This document shows, one piece after another, positions 26,211 through 38,052 of a stretch of DNA of 64,000 nucleotides; positions within the stretch are counted from its first letter, which is position 1; each line of letters begins with the position of its first letter. A program made the position numbers and the translations under genes. Under the pieces are notes generated by a model, which made no database searches, had not been told where the DNA came from, and was given only the letters and a program-made list of their open reading frames with translations. Origin of the DNA: Tepidimonas fonticaldi (GTDB lineage Bacteria > Pseudomonadota > Gammaproteobacteria > Burkholderiales > Burkholderiaceae_C); assembly GCF_007556755.1 (NCBI RefSeq), contig NZ_VJOO01000008.1, positions 1 to 64,000 of the forward strand. Reading direction: 5' to 3'.

Positions 26211-27745
26211 CCCCAAGCGGACAGCTTGGCATACAGCGTGGCGCGAGAGATCCCCAACAGCCGCGCTGCCCCCACGCGGTTGCCTGCGCAGCGGCGCAAG
26301 GCCGCTTCGATCGCTTCGCGCTCCACACGAGCGATGCGCTGCGGCAGGGGCTCGAATGGCTCGGCGGGCGGCGCGGGCTCCGGCTCCGCCACCACGGCGG
26401 ACAGCGTCGCGCCTGGCTCCGGCGGCTGGGCGCCATCGAGGCCCCCGGCTGCCGCCACCGGCTGCGGGGATGCCTGCAGCGGCGCACCGGCCGCGGCCAA
26501 CACGGACGCGACTTCGGGGGCATCGACCCGAGGGTTGTCGCACCGCAGGGCGATTTGCTCGAGCGCATTGCGCAGCTCGCGCACATTGCCGCGCCAGGGC
26601 TGCTCCATCAGCAGGGCCAAGGCCGCCGGCGTCAGCTCCAGCGCGGGAGTGCCGCTGCGCAGCGCAATGTCCTCGCACAGCATATCGACCAGCAAGGGGA
26701 TGTCGCTGCGCCGCTCCCGCAGCGGGGGCACGCGGATCGGCAGCACGTGGAGGCGGTAGTACAGATCCTCCCGAAACCGTCCTTGCGCAACCATCTGCGC
26801 CAGGTCGCGCGAGGTGGCGGCGATCACCCGCACATCCACCGGCTCGACGCGGTTGGACCCCAGCGGTTCGATCTCGCCTTCCTGCAGGGCACGCAGCAGC
26901 TTGACCTGCACCGCCGGCGGCATGTCGCCAATCTCGTCCAGAAAGAGCGTGCCCCCATCGGCCAGCTTGAATTTGCCGTCGCGCGCCTTGCGATCGGCCC
27001 CCGTGTAAGCGCCGGGTGCCACGCCAAAGAACTCGGCCTCCAGCAGCGTCTCGGGCACGGCGGCGATGTTGACACCCACGAAGGCCCGCCCGGCCCGCGC
27101 CGACGCCGCATGGATGGCATGGGCGAGCAGTTCCTTGCCGGTGCCAGTCTCGCCCAGCAACAGCACGGGCGATGTGCTTTGCGCCGCGCGCCGCGCCTGT
27201 CGCTTGACCTCCAGCGCCGCGGGGCTGCGCCCGACGAAGCTGGCAAAGGTGTATTTGCTGCGCCGCTGGCGGGCCAGCTCGCGCCGGGCATCGTCCAAGT
27301 CCTGCTGCAGCCGGGCAAACTTGGCGATCAGGGGCTGCAGGGTCGTTTCGGGATGGTCGAACAACACGATGCCCAGCGCCCCGATGACCGTCCCCTGGTC
27401 ATCGCGCAACGGGATGCGGCTGACGACGAAGGTGCCGGCGCGGTTGCTCAGCAAATCCACGAGGATCGGCTGCCCCGTCTCCAGCACGCGGTGCATTTGC
27501 GTGTTTTGCACCACCGCCGACACCGGCTGGCCGACGAAGTCCGATTCGCGCTCGAAGCCCAGCGCCGGCAGAAAGCGCCGGTACTGGTCGTTGATCCAGA
27601 CCACGCGCGCCTGCCGGTCCACCAGCATCATGCCTTGGCTGGCGTTGGCAAACAGCTCGAACATCGAGCGCGCTGCCAGCTCCAGGATGCTGCGGGCATC
27701 GCTGGGCAGCTCGCCGGTCGGGGGCCTGTGCATCGCCATGGGCAA
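26186..27745 (-). CDS. PAS-domain sigma-54-dependent transcriptional activator
   Basis: A 519-aa regulator. A PAS sensory domain spans about residues 25-135 (ELFANASQGMMLVDRQARVVWIND). The AAA+ domain (about 165-400) has Walker A GETGTGKE and a GAYTGA loop (the Phe-to-Tyr variant of GAFTGA that contacts sigma-54). A Fis-type HTH lies at the C-terminus (AALRRCAGNRVGAARLLGISRATLYAKLSAWG). There is no receiver domain, so it senses a ligand directly through PAS. It lies just upstream of, and in the same direction as, the liv-type operon, whose promoter region carries matching sites. It probably activates that operon. Confidence 0.93.
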   Translation of the reverse strand: MPMAMHRPPTGELPSDARSILELAARSMFELFANASQGMMLVDRQARVVWINDQYRRFLPALGFERESDFVGQPVSAVVQNTQMHRVLETGQPILVDLLSNRAGTFVVSRIPLRDDQGTVIGALGIVLFDHPETTLQPLIAKFARLQQDLDDARRELARQRRSKYTFASFVGRSPAALEVKRQARRAAQSTSPVLLLGETGTGKELLAHAIHAASARAGRAFVGVNIAAVPETLLEAEFFGVAPGAYTGADRKARDGKFKLADGGTLFLDEIGDMPPAVQVKLLRALQEGEIEPLGSNRVEPVDVRVIAATSRDLAQMVAQGRFREDLYYRLHVLPIRVPPLRERRSDIPLLVDMLCEDIALRSGTPALELTPAALALLMEQPWRGNVRELRNALEQIALRCDNPRVDAPEVASVLAAAGAPLQASPQPVAAAGGLDGAQPPEPGATLSAVVAEPEPAPPAEPFEPLPQRIARVEREAIEAALRRCAGNRVGAARLLGISRATLYAKLSAWGVQNLTVA

Positions 27746-27802
27746 ATGGTAGCCGCTGTCCGGGGAGATCGCGCCACGGCAGTCGCGCTACCATTGCCGG
27801 CC

Positions 27803-28264
<462 letters not shown>

Positions 28265-28293
28265 ACCCCCCATACCCCACCGGAGGAGGCCCC

Positions 28294-28881
28294 ATGACCA
28301 CCCGCTATCCCCTGCCCGATCTGGCCGACGTGCCCGAGGACATCCGCGCCCGCATCCTGGAGGTGCAGGAGAAAGCCGGCTTCGTGCCCAACGTCTTTTT
28401 GATGTTCGCCCGCCGCCCGGCGGAGTGGCGCGCCTTTTTCGCCTACCACGACGCGCTGATGATGCCGGAGACGGTCGGGCGCCCCTCCAACCTGACCAAG
28501 GGCGAGCGCGAGATGATCGTCGTGGCCACCAGCGCCGCCAACCAGTGCCTGTACTGCGTGGTGGCGCACGGCGCCATCCTGCGCATCTACGAGAAAAAGC
28601 CGCTGGTGGCCGACCAGGTGGCGGTCAACTACCGCAAGGCGGACATCTCGCCGCGCCAGCGCGCGATCCTGGACTTCGCGATGAAGGTGTGCCAGCGCTC
28701 GCACGAGGTCGAGGAGGCCGACTTCGCCGCGCTGCATGCGCACGGCCTGAACGACGAGGATATCTGGGACATCGCCGCCATCACCGCCTTCTTCGGCCTG
28801 TCCAACCGCATGGCCTCGTTCAGCGGCATGGTGCCCAACCCCGAGTTCTACCTGATGGGGCGGTTGCCGAAGGCCAAGTGA
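28294..28881 (+). CDS. AhpD-like peroxidase-related protein (carboxymuconolactone decarboxylase family)
   Basis: A 195-aa helical protein with the redox-active CxxC and downstream His of the AhpD-type fold (NQCLYCVVAHGAI, about residues 86-97). It matches the uncharacterised peroxidase-related subgroup. A strong ribosome site, GGAGGAGG, precedes ATG 28294. The physiological substrate is unknown. Confidence 0.9.
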   Translation: MTTRYPLPDLADVPEDIRARILEVQEKAGFVPNVFLMFARRPAEWRAFFAYHDALMMPETVGRPSNLTKGEREMIVVATSAANQCLYCVVAHGAILRIYEKKPLVADQVAVNYRKADISPRQRAILDFAMKVCQRSHEVEEADFAALHAHGLNDEDIWDIAAITAFFGLSNRMASFSGMVPNPEFYLMGRLPKAK

Positions 28882-28896
28882 CCGCGGCCGCGCGGC

Positions 28897-28935
28897 CCGG
28901 CCGGCGCCAGGGGGCGCCCCTGCCGGCGCGGCCGG
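28897..28935. terminator. Large GC hairpin between convergent genes
   Basis: GGCCGGCGCCAGGGG and CCCCTGCCGGCGCGGCC form a long, nearly perfect stem around a 3-nt loop, between the stops of the AhpD-like and thioesterase genes. There is no T-run. It is a likely bidirectional stop or mRNA 3' end. Confidence 0.45.
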
Positions 28936-28937
28936 CC

Positions 28938-29366
28938 TCAGGCGCCGGCGGTCAGCCGCGCGCGCAGCGCCTCGGGCAGGGGCAGCGAGCGCTGCGCCGG
29001 AAAGTCCACCCACACCACGGTGGCGCCGCCGTTGGCGTAGACGGTGTCGCCGCCGTCGCTGCGCCGCATCTCGTGGAACATGTCGAACGAGCGCTGGCCC
29101 AGCGCGCCGACGTAGCTGTGCACGATCACCTCGCCCGGGTACTCCAGCTGACGAAAGAAGTTGCAAAACGCGTTGACGATCACCGGCCCCTGGCCCTGCG
29201 GGTTGGCGGGCATCCCCCACTCGCCCATCCACTGCAGGCGCGCCGTCTCCATGTAGCGGAAGTAGATCGTGTTGTTGACGTGGCCCATCGCGTCCATGTC
29301 GCCCCAGCGGATCGGGATGGTCATGGTGTGGACGAGGCGTTTGTCGGCGGGTAAATCGAGTCGCAT
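28938..29366 (-). CDS. Acyl-CoA thioesterase (4HBT hotdog fold)
   Basis: A 142-aa hotdog-fold protein with the catalytic region of 4-hydroxybenzoyl-CoA thioesterase-like enzymes, IRWGDMDAMGHVNNTIYFRYMETARL. It would hydrolyse an acyl-CoA; the chain specificity is unclear. Family homology starts at MRLDLPADKRL (29366); an ATG 12 nt upstream is also possible. It is divergent from the ETF-ubiquinone oxidoreductase gene, which fits a role in acyl-CoA metabolism. Confidence 0.9.
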   Translation of the reverse strand: MRLDLPADKRLVHTMTIPIRWGDMDAMGHVNNTIYFRYMETARLQWMGEWGMPANPQGQGPVIVNAFCNFFRQLEYPGEVIVHSYVGALGQRSFDMFHEMRRSDGGDTVYANGGATVVWVDFPAQRSLPLPEALRARLTAGA

Positions 29367-29500
29367 CGAGGGGTCCATCGTGTCGGTGGCTTGACAGCGA
29401 TGGTACGGCAGGCGCCACTACAATCCGTCGCGCATCCGACAACGACGCCGGTGCGACACGCACCCGGCGAACGGCCACCCCCGAGGAAGACCCCAACGCC

Positions 29501-31186
29501 ATGAAAACCCCGGCGCATCTGATCGAGCAATTCGGCCCCCGTGAGGCCATGGAGTACGACGTCGTCGTGGTCGGCGCCGGCCCGGCGGGGCTGGCCACCG
29601 CGATCCGGCTCAAGCAACTGGCCGCCGCCCAGGGGGCGGAGGTGTCGGTCTGCGTGCTGGAAAAGGGCTCCGAGCCGGGCGCACACATCCTGTCGGGCGC
29701 GGTGATGGACCCGCGCGCGATCACCGAGCTCTTCCCCGACTGGAAGGAGCGCGGCGCGCCGCTGAACCAGCCCGTCAGTGGGGACGAGGTGCTGTTCCTG
29801 CAACCCGAGGGGGCCATGCGCACCCCGGGCTGGCTGATGCCCGAGTGCTTTCACAACGAGGGCAACTACGTCATCAGCCTGGGCGCCGTCACCAAATGGC
29901 TGGGCGAGCAGGCCGAGGCGCTGGGCGTGGAGATCTTCCCCGGCTTCACCGCCGCCGAGGTGCTGTTCGATGACAACGGCGCGGTCAAGGGCGTGGCCAC
30001 CGGCCACATGGGCTTGGGCAAGGACGGCGAGCCGACCGATGCCTTCCAACTGGGCATGGAGCTGCATGCCAAGTACACCGTCTTTGCCGAGGGCGCGCGC
30101 GGCCACCTGGGCAAGGAGCTGATCGCGCGCTTCCGGCTGGATGAGGGCCGCGACCCGCAGACCTACGGCATCGGCATCAAGGAGCTCTGGGAGATCCCGC
30201 CCGAGAAGGCCAAACCGGGCCTGGTCGTGCACACCGCCGGCTGGCCGCTGGACGAGCACACCTACGGCGGCGGCTTCCTCTACCACATGGAGGGCAACAA
30301 GGTCACGCTCGGCTTCGTCGTCGGGCTGGACTATCAGAACCCGTGGCTGAGCCCCTTCGAGGAGATGCAGCGCTGGAAGACCCACCCGGCGATCCGCGCC
30401 CATCTGGAGGGCGGCAAGCGCATCGGCTACGGCGCGCGCGCCATCACCGCCGGCGGGCTGCTGAGCCTGCCCAAGACCATCTTCCCCGGCGGGGCGCTGG
30501 TCGGCTGCGACGCGGGCTACCTCAACGCCGCGCGCATCAAGGGCAGCCACGCCGCCATCAAGACCGGCATGCTGTGCGCCGAGGCGGCCTTCGAAGCGCT
30601 GCGCGCCGGCCGCGCGCACGACGAGCTGACGGCCTACCCGGCCGCGTTCGAGCGGAGCTGGCTCTACGAGGAGCTGCACCGCGCGCGCAACTTCAAGACC
30701 TGGTTCAAGAAGGGCAACACGATCGGCGCGCTGATGACCGGCATCGAGCACTGGCTGCTGCCGCGCCTGGGCATCAAGAGCCCGCCGTGGACGGTGCACC
30801 GCCACACGCCCGACCACGCGCGCCTGCACGCCGCCAGCCAGGTCGAGCCGATCCGCTACCCCAAGCCGGACGGCGTGCTGACCTTCGACCGGCTCTCCAG
30901 CGTCTTCCTCTCCAACACCAACCACGAGGAAAACCAGCCCGCGCACCTGACGCTGAAGGACGCCTCGGTGCCGGTGGCGGTCAACCTCGCCGTTTACGGC
31001 GGGCCGGAGGGCCGCTACTGCCCCGCCGGCGTCTATGAGTTCGTCGAAAAAGCCGACGGCCCCCAGCTCGTCATCAACGCGCAGAACTGCGTGCACTGCA
31101 AAACCTGCGACATCAAGGATCCGACGCAGAACATCGTCTGGGTCACGCCCGAAGGCGGCGGCGGGCCCAACTACGCGGGCATGTGA
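29501..31186 (+). CDS. Electron-transfer flavoprotein-ubiquinone oxidoreductase
   Basis: A 561-aa membrane-associated iron-sulfur flavoprotein. It passes electrons from ETF (beta-oxidation and amino-acid dehydrogenases) to ubiquinone. The N-terminal FAD motif is DVVVVGAGPAGLATAIRL. The C-terminal ferredoxin-like domain carries the 4Fe-4S ligands YCPAGVYEF and NCVHCKTCDIKDP. Length is normal and all cysteines are present. Confidence 0.97.
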   Translation: MKTPAHLIEQFGPREAMEYDVVVVGAGPAGLATAIRLKQLAAAQGAEVSVCVLEKGSEPGAHILSGAVMDPRAITELFPDWKERGAPLNQPVSGDEVLFLQPEGAMRTPGWLMPECFHNEGNYVISLGAVTKWLGEQAEALGVEIFPGFTAAEVLFDDNGAVKGVATGHMGLGKDGEPTDAFQLGMELHAKYTVFAEGARGHLGKELIARFRLDEGRDPQTYGIGIKELWEIPPEKAKPGLVVHTAGWPLDEHTYGGGFLYHMEGNKVTLGFVVGLDYQNPWLSPFEEMQRWKTHPAIRAHLEGGKRIGYGARAITAGGLLSLPKTIFPGGALVGCDAGYLNAARIKGSHAAIKTGMLCAEAAFEALRAGRAHDELTAYPAAFERSWLYEELHRARNFKTWFKKGNTIGALMTGIEHWLLPRLGIKSPPWTVHRHTPDHARLHAASQVEPIRYPKPDGVLTFDRLSSVFLSNTNHEENQPAHLTLKDASVPVAVNLAVYGGPEGRYCPAGVYEFVEKADGPQLVINAQNCVHCKTCDIKDPTQNIVWVTPEGGGGPNYAGM

Positions 31187-31234
31187 CGCCGCCGCAGCGG
31201 TGACCGCCTCGGGCCGCCGAGCGCGGCCTCTCGC

Positions 31235-32116
31235 ATGGATTCGACCCCAACGTCCCCTGCTCCGGGCACCTACGCCGCGCACTGCCGCGGCCGGCGCGTG
31301 GCCCTGCTGACCCAGCACGGCAAGGAGGCGCTGCTCGGCCCGCCGCTGCAGGCCCTGCTGGGCTGCACCGTGCAGCGGGTGGACGGTTTTGACACCGACA
31401 CGCTGGGCACCTTCACCCGCGACGTCGAACGCGCCGGCACCCAAATCGAGGCCGCGCGGCGCAAAGCGCGCATCGGCATGCAACTGAGTGGCCTGCCCCT
31501 GGGACTGGCCAGCGAGGGGGCGTTCGGTCCGGATCCGTTCACGGGTCTGTTGCATTGGGACATCGAGCTGGTGGTCTGGATCGACGACGAACGCGGGCTG
31601 GAAGTCGTCGGCATGGCCCAGGGGCCGGCGCGCAGCGCGCATGCAACGGTGCGCGACTGGGCCGAGCTGGAGGCCTTTGCCGCGCGGGCCGGGTTCCCCG
31701 GTCACCAGCTGGTCATCCGGCCGGAACACGCGGACCACCCCGATGTAGCCAAGGGCCTGGGCGACCCCAACGCCCTGCGCCGTGCCTTCGAAGACGCGCG
31801 CGCACGCGCCGCCAACGGCCAGGTCTTCGTGGAAAACGACCTGCGCGCCCACACCAACCCCACGCGCCAAGCGCTCATCCGGCAAGCGGGGCTGGATCTG
31901 GCCCGGCGGCTGACCTCCGACTGCCCGGCGTGCGGACGGCCCGGCTACTGGATCACGGCGCAGGTGCCCGGCCTGCCGTGCGCCCGCTGCGGCCTGCCCA
32001 CGCGCGAGCCGCTGCGCCAGCGCTGGAGCTGCGCCGGCTGCGGCCACAGCGAGGAGCGCCTCCGCCCCGGCCCCGACCGCGCCGACCCGAGCCGCTGCGA
32101 CCACTGCAACCCTTGA
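31235..32116 (+). CDS. Conserved zinc-ribbon protein (DUF6671-like), function unknown
   Basis: A 293-aa protein with four CxxC pairs near the C-terminus: CPAC, CARC, CAGC and CDHC (about residues 228-292), likely two zinc ribbons. The N-terminal two thirds contain conserved-looking stretches HGKEALLGPPL and GMQLSGLPLGLASEGAFGPDPFTGLLHWDIE. I recall such proteins as DUF6671, with no known function. It lies between the ETF-QO gene and the glycine riboswitch, 48 nt after the former. Confidence 0.75.
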   Translation: MDSTPTSPAPGTYAAHCRGRRVALLTQHGKEALLGPPLQALLGCTVQRVDGFDTDTLGTFTRDVERAGTQIEAARRKARIGMQLSGLPLGLASEGAFGPDPFTGLLHWDIELVVWIDDERGLEVVGMAQGPARSAHATVRDWAELEAFAARAGFPGHQLVIRPEHADHPDVAKGLGDPNALRRAFEDARARAANGQVFVENDLRAHTNPTRQALIRQAGLDLARRLTSDCPACGRPGYWITAQVPGLPCARCGLPTREPLRQRWSCAGCGHSEERLRPGPDRADPSRCDHCNP

Positions 32117-32169
32117 GCCAGCGCGCTTTGCGGTCCGCACCCCGATGCCCGCGCGCGAACGCGAGCGGC

Positions 32170-32175
32170 TACAAT
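32170..32175 (+). promoter_or_regulatory. -10 element of the glycine riboswitch/gcvT transcript
   Basis: TACAAT lies about 10 nt upstream of the first aptamer, so the predicted start falls right at the riboswitch 5' end. No good -35 is seen at 17 nt. Confidence 0.45.
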
Positions 32176-32182
32176 CCGCGCC

Positions 32183-32422
32183 ATCAGGAGAGAGCCAGCC
32201 CGGACACCCCCACGGGTTCCGCCCAGCGGCCGCCGAAGGCGCAGGCCCCCGCCGAACGCTCAGGCAAAAGGACTGATGCAGCACCCCGCGGGGTGCTTGC
32301 CTGCTGGAGAGAGGCGTCGCCGCCGGCCCCGCGCCCGGCGCCGTCCACCGAAGGAGCAAGCGGGCCCACCACCGCACGGGCGGCGTCGGCGCGTGAATCT
32401 CTCAGGTAAAGCGGACAGCAGG
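32183..32422 (+). ncRNA. Tandem glycine riboswitch upstream of gcvT
   Basis: Two glycine aptamers lie in series. Aptamer 1 (about 32183-32278) has GGAGAG, then CCGAAGGCGCAGG, CCGAACGCTCAGGCAAAAGGAC. Aptamer 2 (about 32301-32422) has GGAGAGAGGCG, CACCGAAGGAGCAAG, GAATCTCTCAGGTAAAGCGGAC. P1 of aptamer 2 pairs CCTGCTG with CAGCAGG. The linker holds a perfect 16-nt palindrome (GCACCCCGCGGGGTGC, 32281-32296). In known systems glycine binding switches on the cleavage operon, which lies directly downstream here. Confidence 0.96.
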
Positions 32423-32461
32423 TGTGCCCCGGCGCCCTTGGGCGCCGGCCGTGACCACCTG
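32419..32461 (+). promoter_or_regulatory. Candidate expression platform of the glycine riboswitch
   Basis: The 3' strand of aptamer-2 P1 contains CAGGTG (32419-32424), which can instead pair with CACCTG (32456-32461). This would close over a 9-bp perfect hairpin CCGGCGCCC/GGGCGCCGG. Pairing with P1 and with the downstream segment are mutually exclusive. The hairpin is followed by no U-run and ends 14 nt before the gcvT ATG, so control is more likely translational or Rho-dependent than intrinsic termination. Confidence 0.5.
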
Positions 32462-32475
32462 TTTGGAACCGTTCC

Positions 32476-33615
32476 ATGTCCGCCGCCGACGCCCTGCTCA
32501 AGACCCCTCTGCACGACCTGCACCTCGCGCTCGGTGCGCGCATGGTGCCGTTTGCCGGCTACCACATGCCGGTGCAGTACCCGGCGGGCCTGATCCGCGA
32601 ACACCAGCACACACGCCAGGCGGCCGGCCTGTTCGACGTGTCGCACATGGGGCAACTGCGCCTGGTCGGCCCGGAAGCCGCCGCCGCGCTGGAAAGCCTG
32701 ATCCCCATGGATGTGATCGGACTCGCCGCGCACCGGCAGCGCTACGGGCTGCTGCTGGCCGATGACGGCGGCATTCTGGACGACCTGATGTTCGTCAACC
32801 GCGACTGGGCCAACGGCGGCGACCTGTTCCTGGTGGTCAACGGGGCGTGCAAGCAGGCCGACATCGCCCACATCCAGGCCCGCATCGGCCAGCGCTGCCG
32901 GGTGGAACCCCTGCCCCAGCAGGCCCTGCTGGCGCTGCAGGGTCCGCAGGCCGTCACGGCCCTCGCCCGCCTGCTGCCGGGGGTGGAGGGCCTGGTGTTC
33001 ATGGCGGGTGGGGCGTTCGACTGGCAGGGCGTGCCGCTGTACGTGACCCGCAGCGGCTACACGGGGGAGGACGGCTTCGAAATCTCGCTGCCCGGCGAAG
33101 CAGCGACCGCCTTCGCCCAGGCGCTGCTGGCCCAGCCGGAAGTCCAGCCCATCGGTCTGGGGGCCCGCAATTCCCTGCGGCTGGAAGCCGGCCTGTGCCT
33201 GTATGGCAACGACATCGACACCGGCACCACGCCGGTGGAGGCCGCGCTGACCTGGGCCATCCAGAAAGTGCGCCGCAGCGGCGGCGCGCGCGCGGGGGGC
33301 TTTCCCGGCGCGGCGCGCGTGCTGGCGCAATTGGACGGCACGCAGCCCGTGGCGCGCGTGCGCGTTGGCCTGCAGGCCCTGGAACGCGTGCCCGTGCGCG
33401 AGCCGACACCGCTGCAAACCCCCGACGGCACCCCCGTCGGCCAGGTGACCAGCGGCCTGCTGTCGCCGACGCTGGACCGCCCGATTGCCATGGGCTATGT
33501 GACCCGCGAACACGCCGCCGCCGGCACCCGGCTGCAGGCGCTGGTGCGCGGCAAGCCGGTGCCGATGGAAGTGACCGCCCCGCCTTTCCTGCCCCCGCGC
33601 TACCACCGCGGCTGA
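32476..33615 (+). CDS. gcvT: Aminomethyltransferase, glycine cleavage T protein
   Basis: A 379-aa T protein that transfers the methylene of aminomethyl-lipoyl-H to tetrahydrofolate. The signatures [31 protein letters not shown], the folate-site Asp in [12 protein letters not shown], and [22 protein letters not shown] are present. It is first in gcvT-gcvH-gcvP under the glycine riboswitch. Confidence 0.97.
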   Translation: MSAADALLKTPLHDLHLALGARMVPFAGYHMPVQYPAGLIREHQHTRQAAGLFDVSHMGQLRLVGPEAAAALESLIPMDVIGLAAHRQRYGLLLADDGGILDDLMFVNRDWANGGDLFLVVNGACKQADIAHIQARIGQRCRVEPLPQQALLALQGPQAVTALARLLPGVEGLVFMAGGAFDWQGVPLYVTRSGYTGEDGFEISLPGEAATAFAQALLAQPEVQPIGLGARNSLRLEAGLCLYGNDIDTGTTPVEAALTWAIQKVRRSGGARAGGFPGAARVLAQLDGTQPVARVRVGLQALERVPVREPTPLQTPDGTPVGQVTSGLLSPTLDRPIAMGYVTREHAAAGTRLQALVRGKPVPMEVTAPPFLPPRYHRG

Positions 33616-33650
33616 CCCGTTTTCCCACCCTTGATCCCCAGGAGCCTGCC

Positions 33651-34016
33651 ATGACCCTGAAGTACACCCCCGACCACGAATGGATCCGCGTCGACGGCGA
33701 CATTGCCACCGTTGGCATCACCCACCACGCCCAGGACGCGCTGGGCGATGTGGTGTTCGTGGAACTGCCCGAGGTGGGCAAGACCCTGGCGCAAAAGGAC
33801 GTCGCGGGCGTCGTCGAGTCCGTCAAGGCCGCAGCCGATGTGTACATGCCCGTCAGCGGCGAGGTGGTCGAGGTCAACGAGGCGCTGCGCGCCGACCCCT
33901 CGCTGGCCAACAGCGACCCACTGGGCGCGGGCTGGTTCTTCAAGGTGCGCCTGAGTGCCCCGGCCGAGGTCGATGCCCTGCTCGACGAGACGGCCTACGG
34001 CCAACTGACCCAGTGA
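33651..34016 (+). CDS. gcvH: Glycine cleavage H protein
   Basis: A 121-aa lipoyl carrier that shuttles the aminomethyl group between P, T and L proteins. The lipoyl-lysine is Lys59 in [23 protein letters not shown] lies 6 nt before ATG 33651. The gene is 35 nt after gcvT and 13 nt before gcvP, so the three are cotranscribed. Confidence 0.98.
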   Translation: MTLKYTPDHEWIRVDGDIATVGITHHAQDALGDVVFVELPEVGKTLAQKDVAGVVESVKAAADVYMPVSGEVVEVNEALRADPSLANSDPLGAGWFFKVRLSAPAEVDALLDETAYGQLTQ

Positions 34017-34029
34017 GCGGAGCGGCCCC

Positions 34030-36963
<2,934 letters not shown>

Positions 36964-36972
36964 CGCGGGGGG

Positions 36973-37605
36973 TCAGGGTCGGCGGGGATGCCAGCGGGGC
37001 AGACGCCACCCCAGTGCCACGGCGGCCAGTCGGCTGCCGGTGGCCACCGCCACCCCGGCTGCGCTGGCCCACTGGGCCCCTGCACCCGCGGCCGCCAGCC
37101 CCAGGTAGGCCGCGCTGCCCGCCAGCGCACACACCGCATACGGCCGGTGGTCGTGATAGACCTGCGGCACCTCGTTGCACAGCACGTCGCGCGCCACACC
37201 GCCGACGATGGCGGTCGTCACCCCCATCAGCGCACTGACCAGCGGTGACATGCCGCTGGCCTGGGCGATGCTGGTGCCCGCAATCGCAAACAGCCCCAGT
37301 CCCAGCGCGTCGGCCACGTGCATCAGCCGCGCGCCCGTCTCGCGCAGGGCCATGGGCAGCCAGGCCGGCGCCGTCAGCGCCATCGCCAGCACCAGCCACA
37401 GGTAGGCTTCGTGCTCGATCCAGAACAGCGGCCGGCGATCCAACAGCAAATCGCGCACCGTCCCGCCACCAAAAGCACTCACGAACGCCACCGAGAACAC
37501 CCCCACCGCGTCCATGCGCTTGCGCATGGCCTCGATCAGACCGGAGGTGGCGAACGCCACGACGCCACCGACTTCGATGGCGATGAGCAAGCTGGACAAC
37601 TGCAT
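36973..37605 (-). CDS. UPF0126/TRIC-type membrane protein, probable glycine importer
   Basis: A 210-aa inner-membrane protein with about seven hydrophobic segments in two similar halves. These contain the family blocks SAFGGGTVRDLLLDRRPLFW and TAIVGGVARDVLCNEVPQVY. Genetic studies of bacterial UPF0126 proteins have linked several to glycine uptake. The gene ends nine bases from the end of gcvP, convergent with it, which fits that role. ATG 37605 is the family start. Confidence 0.85.
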   Translation of the reverse strand: MQLSSLLIAIEVGGVVAFATSGLIEAMRKRMDAVGVFSVAFVSAFGGGTVRDLLLDRRPLFWIEHEAYLWLVLAMALTAPAWLPMALRETGARLMHVADALGLGLFAIAGTSIAQASGMSPLVSALMGVTTAIVGGVARDVLCNEVPQVYHDHRPYAVCALAGSAAYLGLAAAGAGAQWASAAGVAVATGSRLAAVALGWRLPRWHPRRP

Positions 37606-37725
37606 GGGACGACCGTGGGTAGAACGGGGTGGAGCAAGGTTTCGCAGCGGATGACCCATCCTATCCCGAAGTCTGTGGGAGAGAGAGTTGCGGCCCCGCG
37701 CGGCCGTGCGCATAATGACCCGATC

Positions 37726-38028
37726 ATGGCCGATACCGACGTGCCCACCCTGTTGCCCGAGACCGAGGCGTGGTTGCGCGCCCTACCCGGGGTGGCGTAC
37801 CCGCAGGCGCTGGCGGCGCAGTTTCCGCGCATCGCCAACGCGCTGGCCGCCGTGCGGCACGATCCGCAGGCCCTGCGCGAGCGGTTTCACGAGCTGACGC
37901 ACGACCACCGCGGGGGGCGGCGGGGCTTTCCGTTCGATGTGATGATGGACCTGTTGGTCCTGCGCGAGGCCCTGATCAAGGACGACGACCTGCCCGGTGA
38001 CAACGACGCGACCAAGTGGGTGTCGTGA
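37726..38028 (+). CDS. Small conserved hypothetical protein
   Basis: A 100-aa acidic, probably helical protein (LLPETEAWLRALPGVAYPQALAAQFPRIANALAAV) with a central HDHRGGRRGFPFDVMMDLL block. It has no signal or membrane segment. I do not recognise a function. ATG 37726 begins the conserved-looking part; a CATAAT -10-like element lies 10 nt upstream, hinting at a short or absent leader. The coding bias is like its neighbours. Confidence 0.6.
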   Translation: MADTDVPTLLPETEAWLRALPGVAYPQALAAQFPRIANALAAVRHDPQALRERFHELTHDHRGGRRGFPFDVMMDLLVLREALIKDDDLPGDNDATKWVS

Positions 38029-38052
38029 TGCCGGACGCGAGCCGGCGCCGGA

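Noticed and set aside
25133-27802. Upstream 890 codons of the frame that ends with hslR
   Set aside because: They run antisense to the binding protein and the sigma-54 activator. Only the last 153 codons, from ATG 27803, match Hsp15.
29391-29424. TTGACA at 29391 and TACAAT at 29419 as an ETF-QO promoter
   Set aside because: Each hexamer is good, but the spacer is 22 nt, too long for a normal sigma-70 promoter.
29321-32377. A 1018-codon frame antisense to ETF-QO and the zinc-ribbon gene, running through the riboswitch
   Set aside because: It only reflects codon bias of two genuine genes on the other strand. It crosses the riboswitch, and the thioesterase in the same region is in another frame.
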